From contig SDUX01000002.1 in assembly GCA_008729055.1 (NCBI GenBank), positions 2,197,874 through 2,261,873 on the forward strand: 64,000 nt of DNA, in the 5' to 3' direction. This document shows, piece by piece, positions 44,101 through 54,515 of the stretch. A program made the translations under genes and the position numbers. The stretch is from Pyropia haitanensis (lineage: Eukaryota > Rhodophyta > Bangiophyceae > Bangiales > Bangiaceae). Position 1 is the stretch's first letter. Each line of letters starts with the position of its first letter. Below the pieces are notes generated by a model, which saw only the letters and a list, made by a program, of their open reading frames with translations, did no database searches and had not been told where the DNA came from.

Positions 44101-46911
44101 GGGCGCCGGTGGCTCCTGCCCCAGCCCACGCAGCGGCAGGGGGGGCAGCATCCACAGGGGCGGCGGCGCCCGCGGCAAGCCGGCAGGCAGCGCCAGCGCG
44201 CCTTCACCCATCATGCCGTACCACCACCCGCCGTACCGCGGCGCGGGCACCGCGCCCGGCACCGGCATGCCTGCCGCCGCCGCCGCGGCCGCCGCCCCCT
44301 CGTCAGCTGCTGCCATCAAGTGCAGCCAGTCGGCGTCTGCGTCTTGGGGTGCGGCCGCGGCGGCGGCGGCTCCCCCCCCGCCCCCCGCACGGGCCAGCGG
44401 CAAGGCGCCGGCCGCCGCCCGGAGCCCCTGCCGCTGCGCCTGCCGGATAGCCTGCTCCGCCCGTGCGTACCGCGCAGCCGCAAGCTCCTGTACCATCCGA
44501 AAACGCGCCTGCCGGGCCTGCGCCGCCGCGTCCTGCGCATTCTCAGCGGCGACGCGGGCGGCAAGGGCGTGAGCGCGGCCCACACCGGCAATCCCGCCAG
44601 CATAGGCCGCCCGCCGCAGCGGGCGTCTGGGCCCCGCGGCGCCGCCCGCGGCGCCACGGCGGCCCGGCGCGCGCTCCCCAAACAGCCCGCAGTCGCACTC
44701 TGGAGTTCCGTGCGGCGTGCGCGCGCGGCCCCGCCCGTGCCCCTGCTGCTGCTGGTACTCGGCGCCGCAGTGGAAGCAAAAGCCCGCTCCGCACGCCGCG
44801 TGGTGCACATACGCACACCCGTCGGTCTTTTCAATCATCTGACCGCAGCGGGGACACGGCCGCCACGACTCGGAAGCGGCCAGCGCACGGAGGGCCGCCG
44901 AACCGTCCTTATCCGTCGTCGCCGCCTGAGCAATGAGGCACGTGGTATCGTCGTGCCAAGCCGTCGCACACCGGACGCAGGTGTGGGTGCGGCAGAGGGG
45001 ACATTGCACCTTGTAATAGGCGTCGTTGCCGTCCTCCACCGTCGGAGGACGGATGAGGGGGGGGGGGGCGCCCGCCCGCGCAGGCGCACCAGCCCCCTCA
45101 TTGCCACCGTCGTCGTCCGAGTGGTCTGCAGGAGCAGCCGCACCGGCGGGGCCTGCGGGGCCCGCACCACCGGCGCCGCCGGCACCGCCGGCAGGTCCCC
45201 CCGCAGGGCCGCCCGCCCCCCCTCCCCCCAGCTCAAAGTCAAACGGCACAGCGCATGCGGGGTTTGCACAGTACGCCATCCGCCCCATACACGTGGCCTG
45301 GATGTGCAGCGTCTCGAGGGTCGACCGCAGGCCCGCGTCGCCCGCCGCCGTCACCACTGCCACCGCCGTTGCAAAGGGCATCGGCGCTGCACAGTCCGGG
45401 GAGGGGCACACCGGTGGGTACCGTCGCTGTTCGCCTACCGCCACACGCAAGTGGCCATACAAGCACGTCGTACAAAACTGATGGCGACAGTCGCCGGCGG
45501 CGGTCGCGTCGGCGGCTTCAACCTCGTCGTCAAGACAAATCGGGCACGACACCATCGGCTCCGCCGGTGGGGAGGAGCCGGCGGCCGCCGCCGCGGCGGC
45601 AGAGGTGGCGGCCGCCGCTGCGATCGCAGCCGCTGATCGCGCGGGGCCCTTCCCCCGGTTCGATCGGCGGGGCGGCTCTGCCGCCAGTGGTGACGGCGTC
45701 GGTGGCGGCGGCGACTTCGCCGACGGCGGTGACTCCGCCACCATATGCACACGCCCCGTCGGTCGCGGCGACGACCCCGCCAACGGCGGGGACCCTGCTG
45801 GTGATAGCGACCCTATCGGTGAGTCGGCCGGCGCCACCCCCAGTGCTGGCGGTGGCAACACACGCGCCCCAGGCGACGACGGTACCACAGGCGAGGCGGC
45901 CGGCAGCGCCGCGGGCGGCTTGAGCGGTAGCGGCTGCCCAGTTGCCACCGCTGCCGGCACCGGCGGAAGCGCGGCGGGGGGTACCGGCGGAAGCCTCGCT
46001 GCCGGCATCGGGGGAGGCACGGCTGATAGTAGCTGCGCAAGCGCGGCTGCTGGCGGGGCCGACGCACGAGTCGACAGCAACGGTGACGGTGACGGTACGG
46101 GCGACCGCGACCGCGCGGGCGACGCCAAAGACGATGAGGGGGGCGTCGGGACGGGCGACCAGCCGGCGCCCGCCGCGCCGGCGGCTGGGGAGCGCACCGA
46201 AAACTGCGGCTGCGACCGGTCGTGCGGCAGCGGCGACCGCGGCGACGCGCGCACCGACGACGGGGGCGCCAGCGAGTGCCGCAGCGGCGGCAGCGGCGAC
46301 TGGCCGTCACGACCCGCCACCGCCGCCGCGTCGGGGGCGGACACGCCGAGCGCAAATCGCTCGGCGGCCGGCCGTCGCACGGCGGCGGCAGCGCCGGTAC
46401 CAACGCAGGCACCGGCGGCGGTAGCAGCACCGACGGTCAGCGGCAACGGCGGCGCCACCAGCGGCGACGCGGGCAACGGCGACGGCTGCGGCGGCGGCGA
46501 CGGGGGCAGCGGCAACAACTGTACTGGCGGCAGCGGCGACGCGTCCCTTCCGGCCACCGCCGCCGCGTATAGGGGGGGCGACCCGGCCGCAAACCGCCCG
46601 GTGGGCCGCCGCGCGGCGGCCACCGGCGACGGCGCCGCCAACGCCGGCAACGGCGACCGCGGCGACGACAACGACGGCGACGACGGCAATGGCGGCGGCG
46701 GAGGCGACGACAGCACCGGCGACAGCGGCATGCCGCCACCGACGGCGGGCGCCGCAACGGCCCCCGCCACGCCCGTGGGAGGCCCAGCCGCCACGACCAC
46801 GCCGTCAGACTCGTCGTCGCTGTCGAGCACCACAATAGGCACCGCCGCTGGCGACCGTCGCCGCGGGGACGAGGCGACAAGCGCCAGCTCGGGGGAGCCA
46901 TGCGTGGCCAT
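43531..46911 (-). CDS. RBR (RING-between-RING) E3 ubiquitin ligase with long disordered N-terminus
   Basis: A 1126-residue protein in one frame. RBR ligases accept ubiquitin from an E2 at RING1 and form a thioester on a Cys of the last domain (Rcat). Residues 1-440 are Pro/Ser/Ala-rich. RING1 begins at Cys456 (CPICLDDE, then CRHQFCTTCLYGHL). The IBR domain has MAYCANPACAVPF and, after a Gly-rich insertion, CPLCRTHTCVRCATAWH. Rcat begins at Cys686 (CPRCGQMIEKTDGC) with the candidate catalytic Cys699, 13 residues on, as in HHARI/ARIH1. It ends in CGAGFCFHCGAEY. A helical stretch (RQARFRMVQELAAARYARAEQ) follows. A Cys/His-rich end (CLVAPHPCPYGDAC, FVCCGRPFGSAAALARHVD) may be an extra zinc finger. 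The start is the ATG at 46911 (MATHGSPELALV). The substrate is unknown. Confidence 0.9.
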
Positions 46912-49900
46912 GGTGCCCAAGGGCAACGGAAAGAAAGAAGGGGAAGGGGGGGGCGGAGGGGTGGAGCGGAGGGCTCAGCGAGGAGACTGGAAGGGGCAAC
47001 AAAGGGGCAACGCGGGCACGGGGGGGGGGGGGGAGAGCAGTAAAGTGTGCGTGAAGAACGGCGAGCCACTGAAACAAAGGAGAGGGAACACGAGCCCGGC
47101 CAGGGGGCCGACCCGTGCAAAGGAGGGGGAGGAGGGAGGGGCGAGGGTACGCACCTCTGGCCGTACGTTTGCGTACACACTATGCGGCACGCACACCACC
47201 AGGTTGGACGACGGGGGGGCGGGGAGAGAGCGGCGGCTTTCGTAGACCAGGTGACGGGACAGCGGCGCCTACGCGACGGGACAGGACGGCGGCAGCGGGA
47301 GCGCCGACGCAGCTACGCCGTGGGTGCACCAGGCGGGCACTTGGCCGCGTGCACAGGCGGGGTGCGCACCCGGACGCCGGCCGCGCTCGAGGGGGAACCG
47401 ACACACCCGTGCACGCCGCGGAACGCACAGGCCGGCCGTATCCCGACGCCCTCTTCCCCCCACGCGGACGGGTGGGCCCCCTTCGCCACGCACAGCCCAG
47501 GGGGGTCTACGGCGGATGTGTCGTGGCGGCGGGTGCGCGGTGGGCGGCGGGTCCACAGGCGGGCGGCGGGTCGAACAAAGGGCCACCCCCAGCGGTGGCA
47601 GCTGCGACGTGGGGAGGCCGGCGCACGCGCGTGGCCTCCCCACCAGCGCGACGCCTGGGATGGGCAAACGCCAAAGCATCCCGATCCCAGATGCATGCTA
47701 GCTAGCAGCCGCGACCCCCAGATGTCCACGGAATTGTAAATATTTGTATCGAGTCCAATCATCTCGAAAGACTTGCATACTCCAATTCTTCGCGAGGACA
47801 CGGCTCCTGCGGTGAGTTCGACGCGATGAACACAGGTGGGAGAGTCCCACCAGCGGTGGGCGCCCCTTCCTCTGGTGCCAGCAGCTACACCGTGGAATGT
47901 GACGGCAACACAGCGCTGAAGGTGCCCTGCCGCGGGTAGTCCACCGGGAACCAACGCGACGAGGTGTAGTCCAGCACCGTAGCTGTGTAGAGCTCGAGCA
48001 GCCGCCCACGGCTTCCGTGCTTGTCACCACTAGGTTGGCCTCCACCCTCTCTATCGAACGGCCTCGTGTTCACAGGCGCTATTGGGAAACGGGGGGTTTG
48101 CACACCCGGGCTCTGTCACGCCTGCGGGAGTAGGCAGCGGGATAGAGAGATGCGGTGGGTAGTGTGTCCCAAGATGCTGAAAAAAGGTTGTGCCTTGATA
48201 CCCGCACTTCTGTCTTTCGGGACCCGACGAGCTCTGGCTGACCCTGTACACCTTTTAACGGACCTGAGGCGGCCACCCTGTTCGGGCGGCTGGCCGTGCT
48301 GTCCGCAAAGAACGAAGGATGAGCCGCCACGACAGCCGATGAAAGGAGATCTCCGCCGGGGGTTCACGCCCCAGCCTGGCAACCCCCGTGTCGGTGGGGG
48401 ACTCTCTCCAGCGCCGCGGATGGTCGGCTGACCTCGGCTCGTCCGAGCCGGGGACCTTTGGTGGTGGCGCGCTGCCGATTGTACAGACACCCCCAAACGT
48501 TGGAGGGCCAGCTCGAGCGGGGAGGGCCCAGCGCGCCTGCCACCACTCCCTGGCCGCCCCACCCGCGGTGATGCCCAATCGCCACGCGCGCCTGAAAGAG
48601 GGCCTGGCGAGGTGCTGCCAGCCTGTGCAGGCCCCCGCCTCGGCAGCGCATGTTGCGGGCCATCGGCCATGACGGAGCATCAGCGGCCTACCGTCAACCA
48701 AAACGAGGCGCGGCAGACCCGAGGCGCACCACCCTGTCGGGGTGCGCCCCCCCCGGGGAAGGAATACCAACCTCGCATGACCGTCGACGAGTCGCGTTCG
48801 CACGGGTCGGCGCGTACTCCCGTATTTCTGGGGTCTCGGGAACACCGATGGAGGGCGGCCTGTCGCGCCCTCCCGGCGGACCCCCTCCCCACGTTGGCGG
48901 TCCAAATGGACCGGCGGGATCCGCGGACGTCAGCGAAAGCGTCGGGCCCGCCCCACCTGCGGAAAGGGCGAAGAGAGAGGCGGTGGCCGCGGGGGGCCCG
49001 CCCGAGGGGGGCAGCCCAAAGCGTCCGTTCGAGACAGCTGATCGTCCGAATTGGACAGCGAGGGGGCGGGGTGGGAGGGGGCCGCTCAACCGCGACGCGC
49101 CGCCGGTGCCTCCCGCTGGGCGCACGCACCGTTTCCTTGTGTCGCGGGGCTCGAGTTGAAAGGGGGGGCCCGGGGCGCCTGCGCGGACGTGGGCCACGCA
49201 GGGAAGCGACGCAGGCGCCGCCAGCTGCGAGGCCGCTCGCGGCTCGCGGATTGCGGTGGAAGACTCGCGGTGGAGGCTCGACGGCAAACTTGGTGACGGC
49301 TGAGGATATGCCATCGCCACCGACGTCTTGCCCCTCTGCATAGGAGGAACCGCGTGTCTGGTTGTCTCACCAGCGGCTGGCGGAAGCGTATCGCGTAGGG
49401 GGGGAGAGGACGGCCACAGTCTGCGGGTGGGCCCCGCGACGGGGCGCCGCGGGTGAGTGGGCCCCGCCCCAGGGGGTACGGAGGGGGTGGTGAGCTGGCC
49501 GATTGGCGTGGCGGCGGGCCAGGCGGCCCTGGCTGGCTGGCTGTCGGGCCGCGGTGGGACGCGGCGGGGATCCGGCTGGCCGCACGCTCTCCCCGGTGTT
49601 GGACCGGGGCGTGCTGCCCGGCCACCGCCGGTGGCCGCGCAAAGCTGCCCGGCAACGCCCATTGAGTACGGCCCACCTGGCAACGCGTGTCGCGATTTGT
49701 GCTCCCCCTTCCCCACACACACGCCACCAACCCCTCGCCGGGCCGGGGGCGTGCCACCGTGGTCGTCCCGTGTTCCTTGTTTTGTCTAACTCTGTCGCCC
49801 CTGCCGCGGTTGGGACACGTCTGCCGACATTCATGCTGAGGCGTTTGGTGTTGCGGGGGGGTCGACGCGGTCAGCCAGGGGAGTTGGCCGCTCGCCTCCG

Positions 49901-52900
49901 CCCCCACCCCCCCCAACCCCACACACCGTACCGTACCTGGCCGTGCGGGGGGCATATTCATCCCTTGACAGGGATGTCAAACGCCGGCCCCTGCAGTCCA
50001 CGGCCGGCGGGCACCCCCCCCCCGGGACCCCGCGCACGGTCCGGCGTCAGCGATCCGTCGCACCGCCCGGAGCGTGACGTTCTGCTCGCCGGTGGTCGTG
50101 TCCCACGGCGCCTTGTTCCGGCACCGTCTCCTTGCAATGATTCTCCATCTTAGGGGGTTTGACGATGGAAAATCGATGTGGCTCGATGAGTCCATCTTAG
50201 CGGGGGCGCGTTGGACGTCGTTGGTCTCCTTCGATGGTCGATTGATAGAGACCTCTAGGGCTGCATTACAGCGAGATCCCCAGAAACGGAACGTGCGCAG
50301 ACCGCCACTGCCGCCGGATCTGGGCAGCCGTGGCCCGGTGGCATCCTCACTATTGGCAGAATCTGCTACGCAACCGGGTTTGCGTTATTCTTGTGATAAG
50401 TTGGGGCCGTCAGAACTAATGCCTCACGGGGCCATTCCGCGGACTGTTTCGACGAACCACCCAATCAGAGACTGAGTTTCGTTCACTCATGGGCCAACCA
50501 CAGTACCTGCAGAAGGCTGACAGCACCCCCCGAGGCGTCACAGCGAGGTGTTCTGACGGCCCACGGTCGCCACGTCGCTCTGAACCTCGCCACGTGGGCT
50601 TCAACATGGCGCCACGTCCACGTTTTATTCCTGTACCTGTAGGTGCAAACAGCGGAAATGGCCGCCCCCGTAGGCCGCCCCCCCACACCACGCCACGGTA
50701 GCGGCGCCTAGCCCGCTGACGGTGGCGAGGGGGAGAGACCTACTCGCCTCTCGCATTCCCTCACATCTTCACCCCGCGCGTACAAGACCGTCGCCTCTCC
50801 ACCAACCTCCCCGCACCCCATCCTCCTCACCCACATCAACACACCCCCCTGATGAACCTGTCTCTCCCCTCCTTGAAGCCGCCTTCCATGCTCACCGCTC
50901 TTCGCTCTCTCCTAATCCCTCCCCTTCTTGCCCCTGGATGCGTCAGCCAACTCCAGCCGCGCAGCTTCACCAGCGCCCCCGTTCATGCCTTGTCTTCTTC
51001 ACCGATCCATGCAAAACAGGTCCACACGCAAGAATAATCCACATAGCAAGATACGAGGCCAAAGCATACAGTCAGACACATCGCGGCCACACATATAGCA
51101 CGTGATATAGACACGGAAAGAGATCCGCGCACTCCCAGAACCAGAACAAGCTCCCTCCAGCTGCTCAGACTCCGGCGCGTCATCAAGAAGACGCGCTGGA
51201 TCACAAATCTCTCATGAACGCGTAGCGCACGGTTCGACGAAGGTAAACGTGCGCATCTGCAGCCGTGCCGCCAAACAGGGAAGTGACTTGATCCATTGGA
51301 AGGGTGTCGAGTACCTTGCGGGGGAAGAGGCGAGGGGTGTGCGTGCAGGCGCGCTTCAACGTGGAGCACCGTGCCGACTTGGTGCGAGACGGCGAGTGGC
51401 GGTTGGAAACCAGTCCGCAGCACGGCCCGCTCCAGGACGGACCTTCTAGAAGAAGAGTTTGGTGTTCAACTCCAAAGCCGTGGGCGGCAAGTCTAACCCA
51501 TGCTCTAATTTGTCTCGTCTACGACCTGCCTATTGGTTGATAAGCACGACGCCCCTTACTTAGGGTGCATCCAAGTGTTCCATGAAGAGTGCTGACGCTG
51601 CAACCCCCCCCGGGAATTGGCTGACTCCGAGATTGTCACTCGGCGACCTCACGGCGCGTCACGCGCCGCCGCGTGATCGTCGAAGTGCGGGGAGCTCCCG
51701 GAGTCGCCCGTCACAAGCGCACCACGTGGGGGCGAGCTGTTCGCGAGTGGACACAGCGAGGCGCACGTGGCCCCCTGGACAGGCCCCTTAAGGCTTGGGG
51801 TGTTCTGAGGGGCCACAGCCGAGCTGTAAGGCAGTTGAATTTCTCGGACTTGTGACTGAGTTGTGCTCATTAAGGGACAATTAACTTGTACGTGCGTTGC
51901 AGCCAATCGGAGACCGGTTTGGCAGCTCCAGCGCGGAGCACTTAGAGTGCGTCCGTTAATAAGTGAATGTTGACGGTACGTGAAGGTGCATGAAGTTGCC
52001 GTCTGGACCAATGAAACCACACCTGCACGTCCAAGCAACATCCACTTTTTAGCGGAAGCACAGTAAGACTCTCCGAGTAGGCCATGCGGGCCCCGCCCGA
52101 AAATTCTATCAAAGGGGGATATCAATAACGGCGTTATGAAGACTTGAACCCCCCCCACTTGGATAGGGTTTCCTGGGGGGGTGTGTATGTGTGTAGGCTG
52201 TGTAGGCCTTGCGTATCGGATTTGGTCAATAGTGACGATTCTGAGCCGGGCGGCTGCACGGGCAGCCCAGCCGCCCGGACTGCCGGCCACCCGGCACGCG
52301 CCCCCACCCACCTGCCTGCCCGCCCGCCCGCCCGCCCGCCCGTCCCCATGACGCTCTGGTGGTCGCTGAGTCCTCAAGCGTGCCACGACTCTGTCCAAAC
52401 ATTAACTGTAGCCGTGCCTGCGAGCGCCATTTGCCCGCGTTCAGCTACCGATTGTTCCAGGCGGCGACGGCGGCGGGTCGGCGGGCGACAGCGGCAGGGC
52501 GGCCGGCTGGCTTGTCGCGCGCCGCACCCCCACTGCGAGCATTCCCGGGAAGAGGCTGGCTCTGGCCCAGTACCGGCGACGGTAGCCGCGCCACTGAACA
52601 GACGCCGCGCACAGCTACAGCAGAGGCGGACGCGGAGCATAGCTGGAAAGGAGCACCAGCAGAGGGCGTCACGGTGAAGCGCCTCGCGGGTGCCAATGCA
52701 GGTCATGACCATCCTGTGCACTCCATTTCGGGAGACAGCGAGGGCGTAGGAGGAGCAACGCCACACCTGCGCGAAGTCCGTCGCTGTCCGTGCGGCACGG
52801 GCTGACAGCAGCTCAACCAATAGATTATCACGTATGTGGTCTGATGTATGACCTTCACAGCCGGACTCAAAAATAGATCTTGATCGTGCACCTATCGAGT

Positions 52901-53792
52901 CGGTGGTGACGATTGGGGCGCCGATGACCCTCATCTTCCCAACGCCTCGTTGGTCGATCCTCATCTTGAAGCTTCGATGGGGCTATGATGAGGCTGCAGT
53001 CCAAGGAGACGACGTGGGCCTCTCCCCCCCCCCGGCCCAGTCGCTGTCAATAAAAGAGACGAGCAGTGGGGCCGCGGCGGTGTGGGGAGCGGTGGAGGGA
53101 GAGCGATGAGGGGAGCAATGGGTACGAAGGGGGACGTATGGCAGCTGTGTGAGACGGAGGCGGTTGCGGGGGGTGGTGGCGACGCTGGGGCGGGGTGTGT
53201 GTGTGGAGGCCACGGCCACTCGGGGCAAGCAACTCCCCCCCCCCCCCCCCCCCCCCCCCCGCCGCGGCACCTGCGCTCTCGTGTGCCCCGCTTCGGATCC
53301 GGACCCCGACAAAAGGTTAGGGCACACGTCCAAGGTGTCCTCCCTCCTCATCCCTCCTTTGCTCCCCCCCCTGCCCCCCCCTTTGCCCCGACGCATTCCC
53401 CCCGCTCCGCTTCGATGTTGCAGGCTGGGCGGGCTACGCGCGAGCAGCACCACGTCGACGTCCGCTGCAGGGGGCGGCGGTTCCACGAAAGAGAAGCGGG
53501 GCCCCCGTGACTACACCGGTGAGGGGGGGAGGCGTGGCGGCGCACGACTACACCCGCGAGGGGGGGGGGTGGGCGGCGGCGCACCACGGCGGCGACGGGA
53601 GGCGGCGTACTTAAGGCCCGCCCGCGTGCTGGACACCCCGGCAGGCAGCGCCTGTGTGTTCAGATGCGCATTGTTCTCTACACCTACCCTTTCCCCCCTC
53701 CCCACCAGTTTCTTTTCCGTTCCCTCATCGATCGACGTGGTACACGAACGACGGGGGGCGCTGTGGCAAGGTGACACCCCGCCGCCACCACG
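46912..53792. other. 6.9-kb gene-poor region of lower GC
   Basis: Composition is far more balanced than in the flanks, notably 47700-48400, 50100-50470, 50740-52150 and 52640-53060. Candidate frames without motifs include 48650-49159 (+; PRPPGGPPPHVGGPNGPAG and VSESVGPAPPAERAKREAV look ordered by codon use), 50074-50475 (+), 51304-51540 (+) and 52374-52964 (-). None has a known domain, and I see no reverse transcriptase, integrase or transposase motif. Degenerate mobile-element sequence is the simplest explanation, unproven. An AATAAA is at 53049-53054 on the + strand. G/C runs return from 53230. Confidence 0.45.
48650..49159 (+). other. Possible open reading frame, unassigned
   Basis: 170 codons opening with MLRAIGHDGASAAYRQPKRG and ending FLVSRGSS. 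Composition is Gly/Pro/Arg-rich with several charged stretches (AERAKREAVAAGGPPEGG). No domain is recognised. It could be a gag-like remnant or chance. Confidence 0.2.
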
Positions 53793-54515
53793 ATGGCGGT
53801 CGAGGCGCGTGACTCTGGCCGCATCGCCCAGCGGCGCATGCCCTCTTCCACGGGGACGCCGCAAGACCCTGGGCCGCGGGCGCTGGCGGTGACGGCGGTG
53901 CCTTGGCAAGTCCAGCCGGTGGCGTGGGTGCCGACCAAGGGGTGGACGCGCCCGGTACCGCCGCCCCTGCCCGTAGCAGCCGTCAAGGTGGCGCTGGTGG
54001 TGGCCGTCGCGGCGGCCGCGGCGCTGCTGTCCCTCCCGGCGGCGGTCGTTGGCGTGCGCGCCGCATGGTGGGTGCTGCCCCGTTTCTCGGCGGCGCCTGC
54101 CGCGGCCGTCGGCGGCATGCGGGCCGCCGCCGGTGGCGCCCCCGCCGAGCCGCTCTCGGGCGCCACCCGCCCGACGGCGGCGACGCCCGGCGGTGTCGGT
54201 GCCCTGACCGGGGTGCCCAACTTCTCTGTGGTCGGCGCGATCGGCAGCGACTGGACGCCGCCGGCGGTGACGGCGCGCGTCTTCCACGCGCGCTCGGGGG
54301 ACCCCGCCGTGGACGAGCAGATGGACCTGTGCACGGACGCGGCGGCGCGGTGCATTGAGGTGGAGGGCACCCAAGCGGCTTGCGACGCGTGCGTCTCCGA
54401 GTGCTCGGACGCGGCGGACGTGGTGCTCGCCAGCAGCACCCTGTCGGGAGATGAGAAGGCGGACTTGCTGACGCTGGCGCGCGAGCAGAGTGACCGGTGC
54501 GAGGAGGACATGTGA
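53793..54515 (+). CDS. Small single-pass membrane protein with Cys-rich C-terminal domain
   Basis: 240 residues from the ATG at 53793, in a single frame. Residues 1-60 are polar and proline-rich. About 61-94 is hydrophobic (VAAVKVALVVAVAAAAALL), one membrane anchor. After a Gly/Ala/Pro linker, residues 145-240 form a compact acidic domain, VDEQMDLCTDAAARCIEVEG, then ACDACVSECSD, and the end EQSDRCEEDM. Its six to seven Cys (C-x6-C, then C-x2-C-x3-C) could form disulfides or bind metal. A pyrimidine-rich tract at 53665-53735 precedes the gene. I do not recognise the family; a type II anchored lumenal or extracellular domain is an inference. Confidence 0.6.
   Translation: MAVEARDSGRIAQRRMPSSTGTPQDPGPRALAVTAVPWQVQPVAWVPTKGWTRPVPPPLPVAAVKVALVVAVAAAAALLSLPAAVVGVRAAWWVLPRFSAAPAAAVGGMRAAAGGAPAEPLSGATRPTAATPGGVGALTGVPNFSVVGAIGSDWTPPAVTARVFHARSGDPAVDEQMDLCTDAAARCIEVEGTQAACDACVSECSDAADVVLASSTLSGDEKADLLTLAREQSDRCEEDM

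Noticed and set aside
46912..53792. A retrotransposon
   Set aside because: I looked for reverse transcriptase, integrase, protease and paired terminal repeats and saw none. Only the composition suggests a mobile origin.
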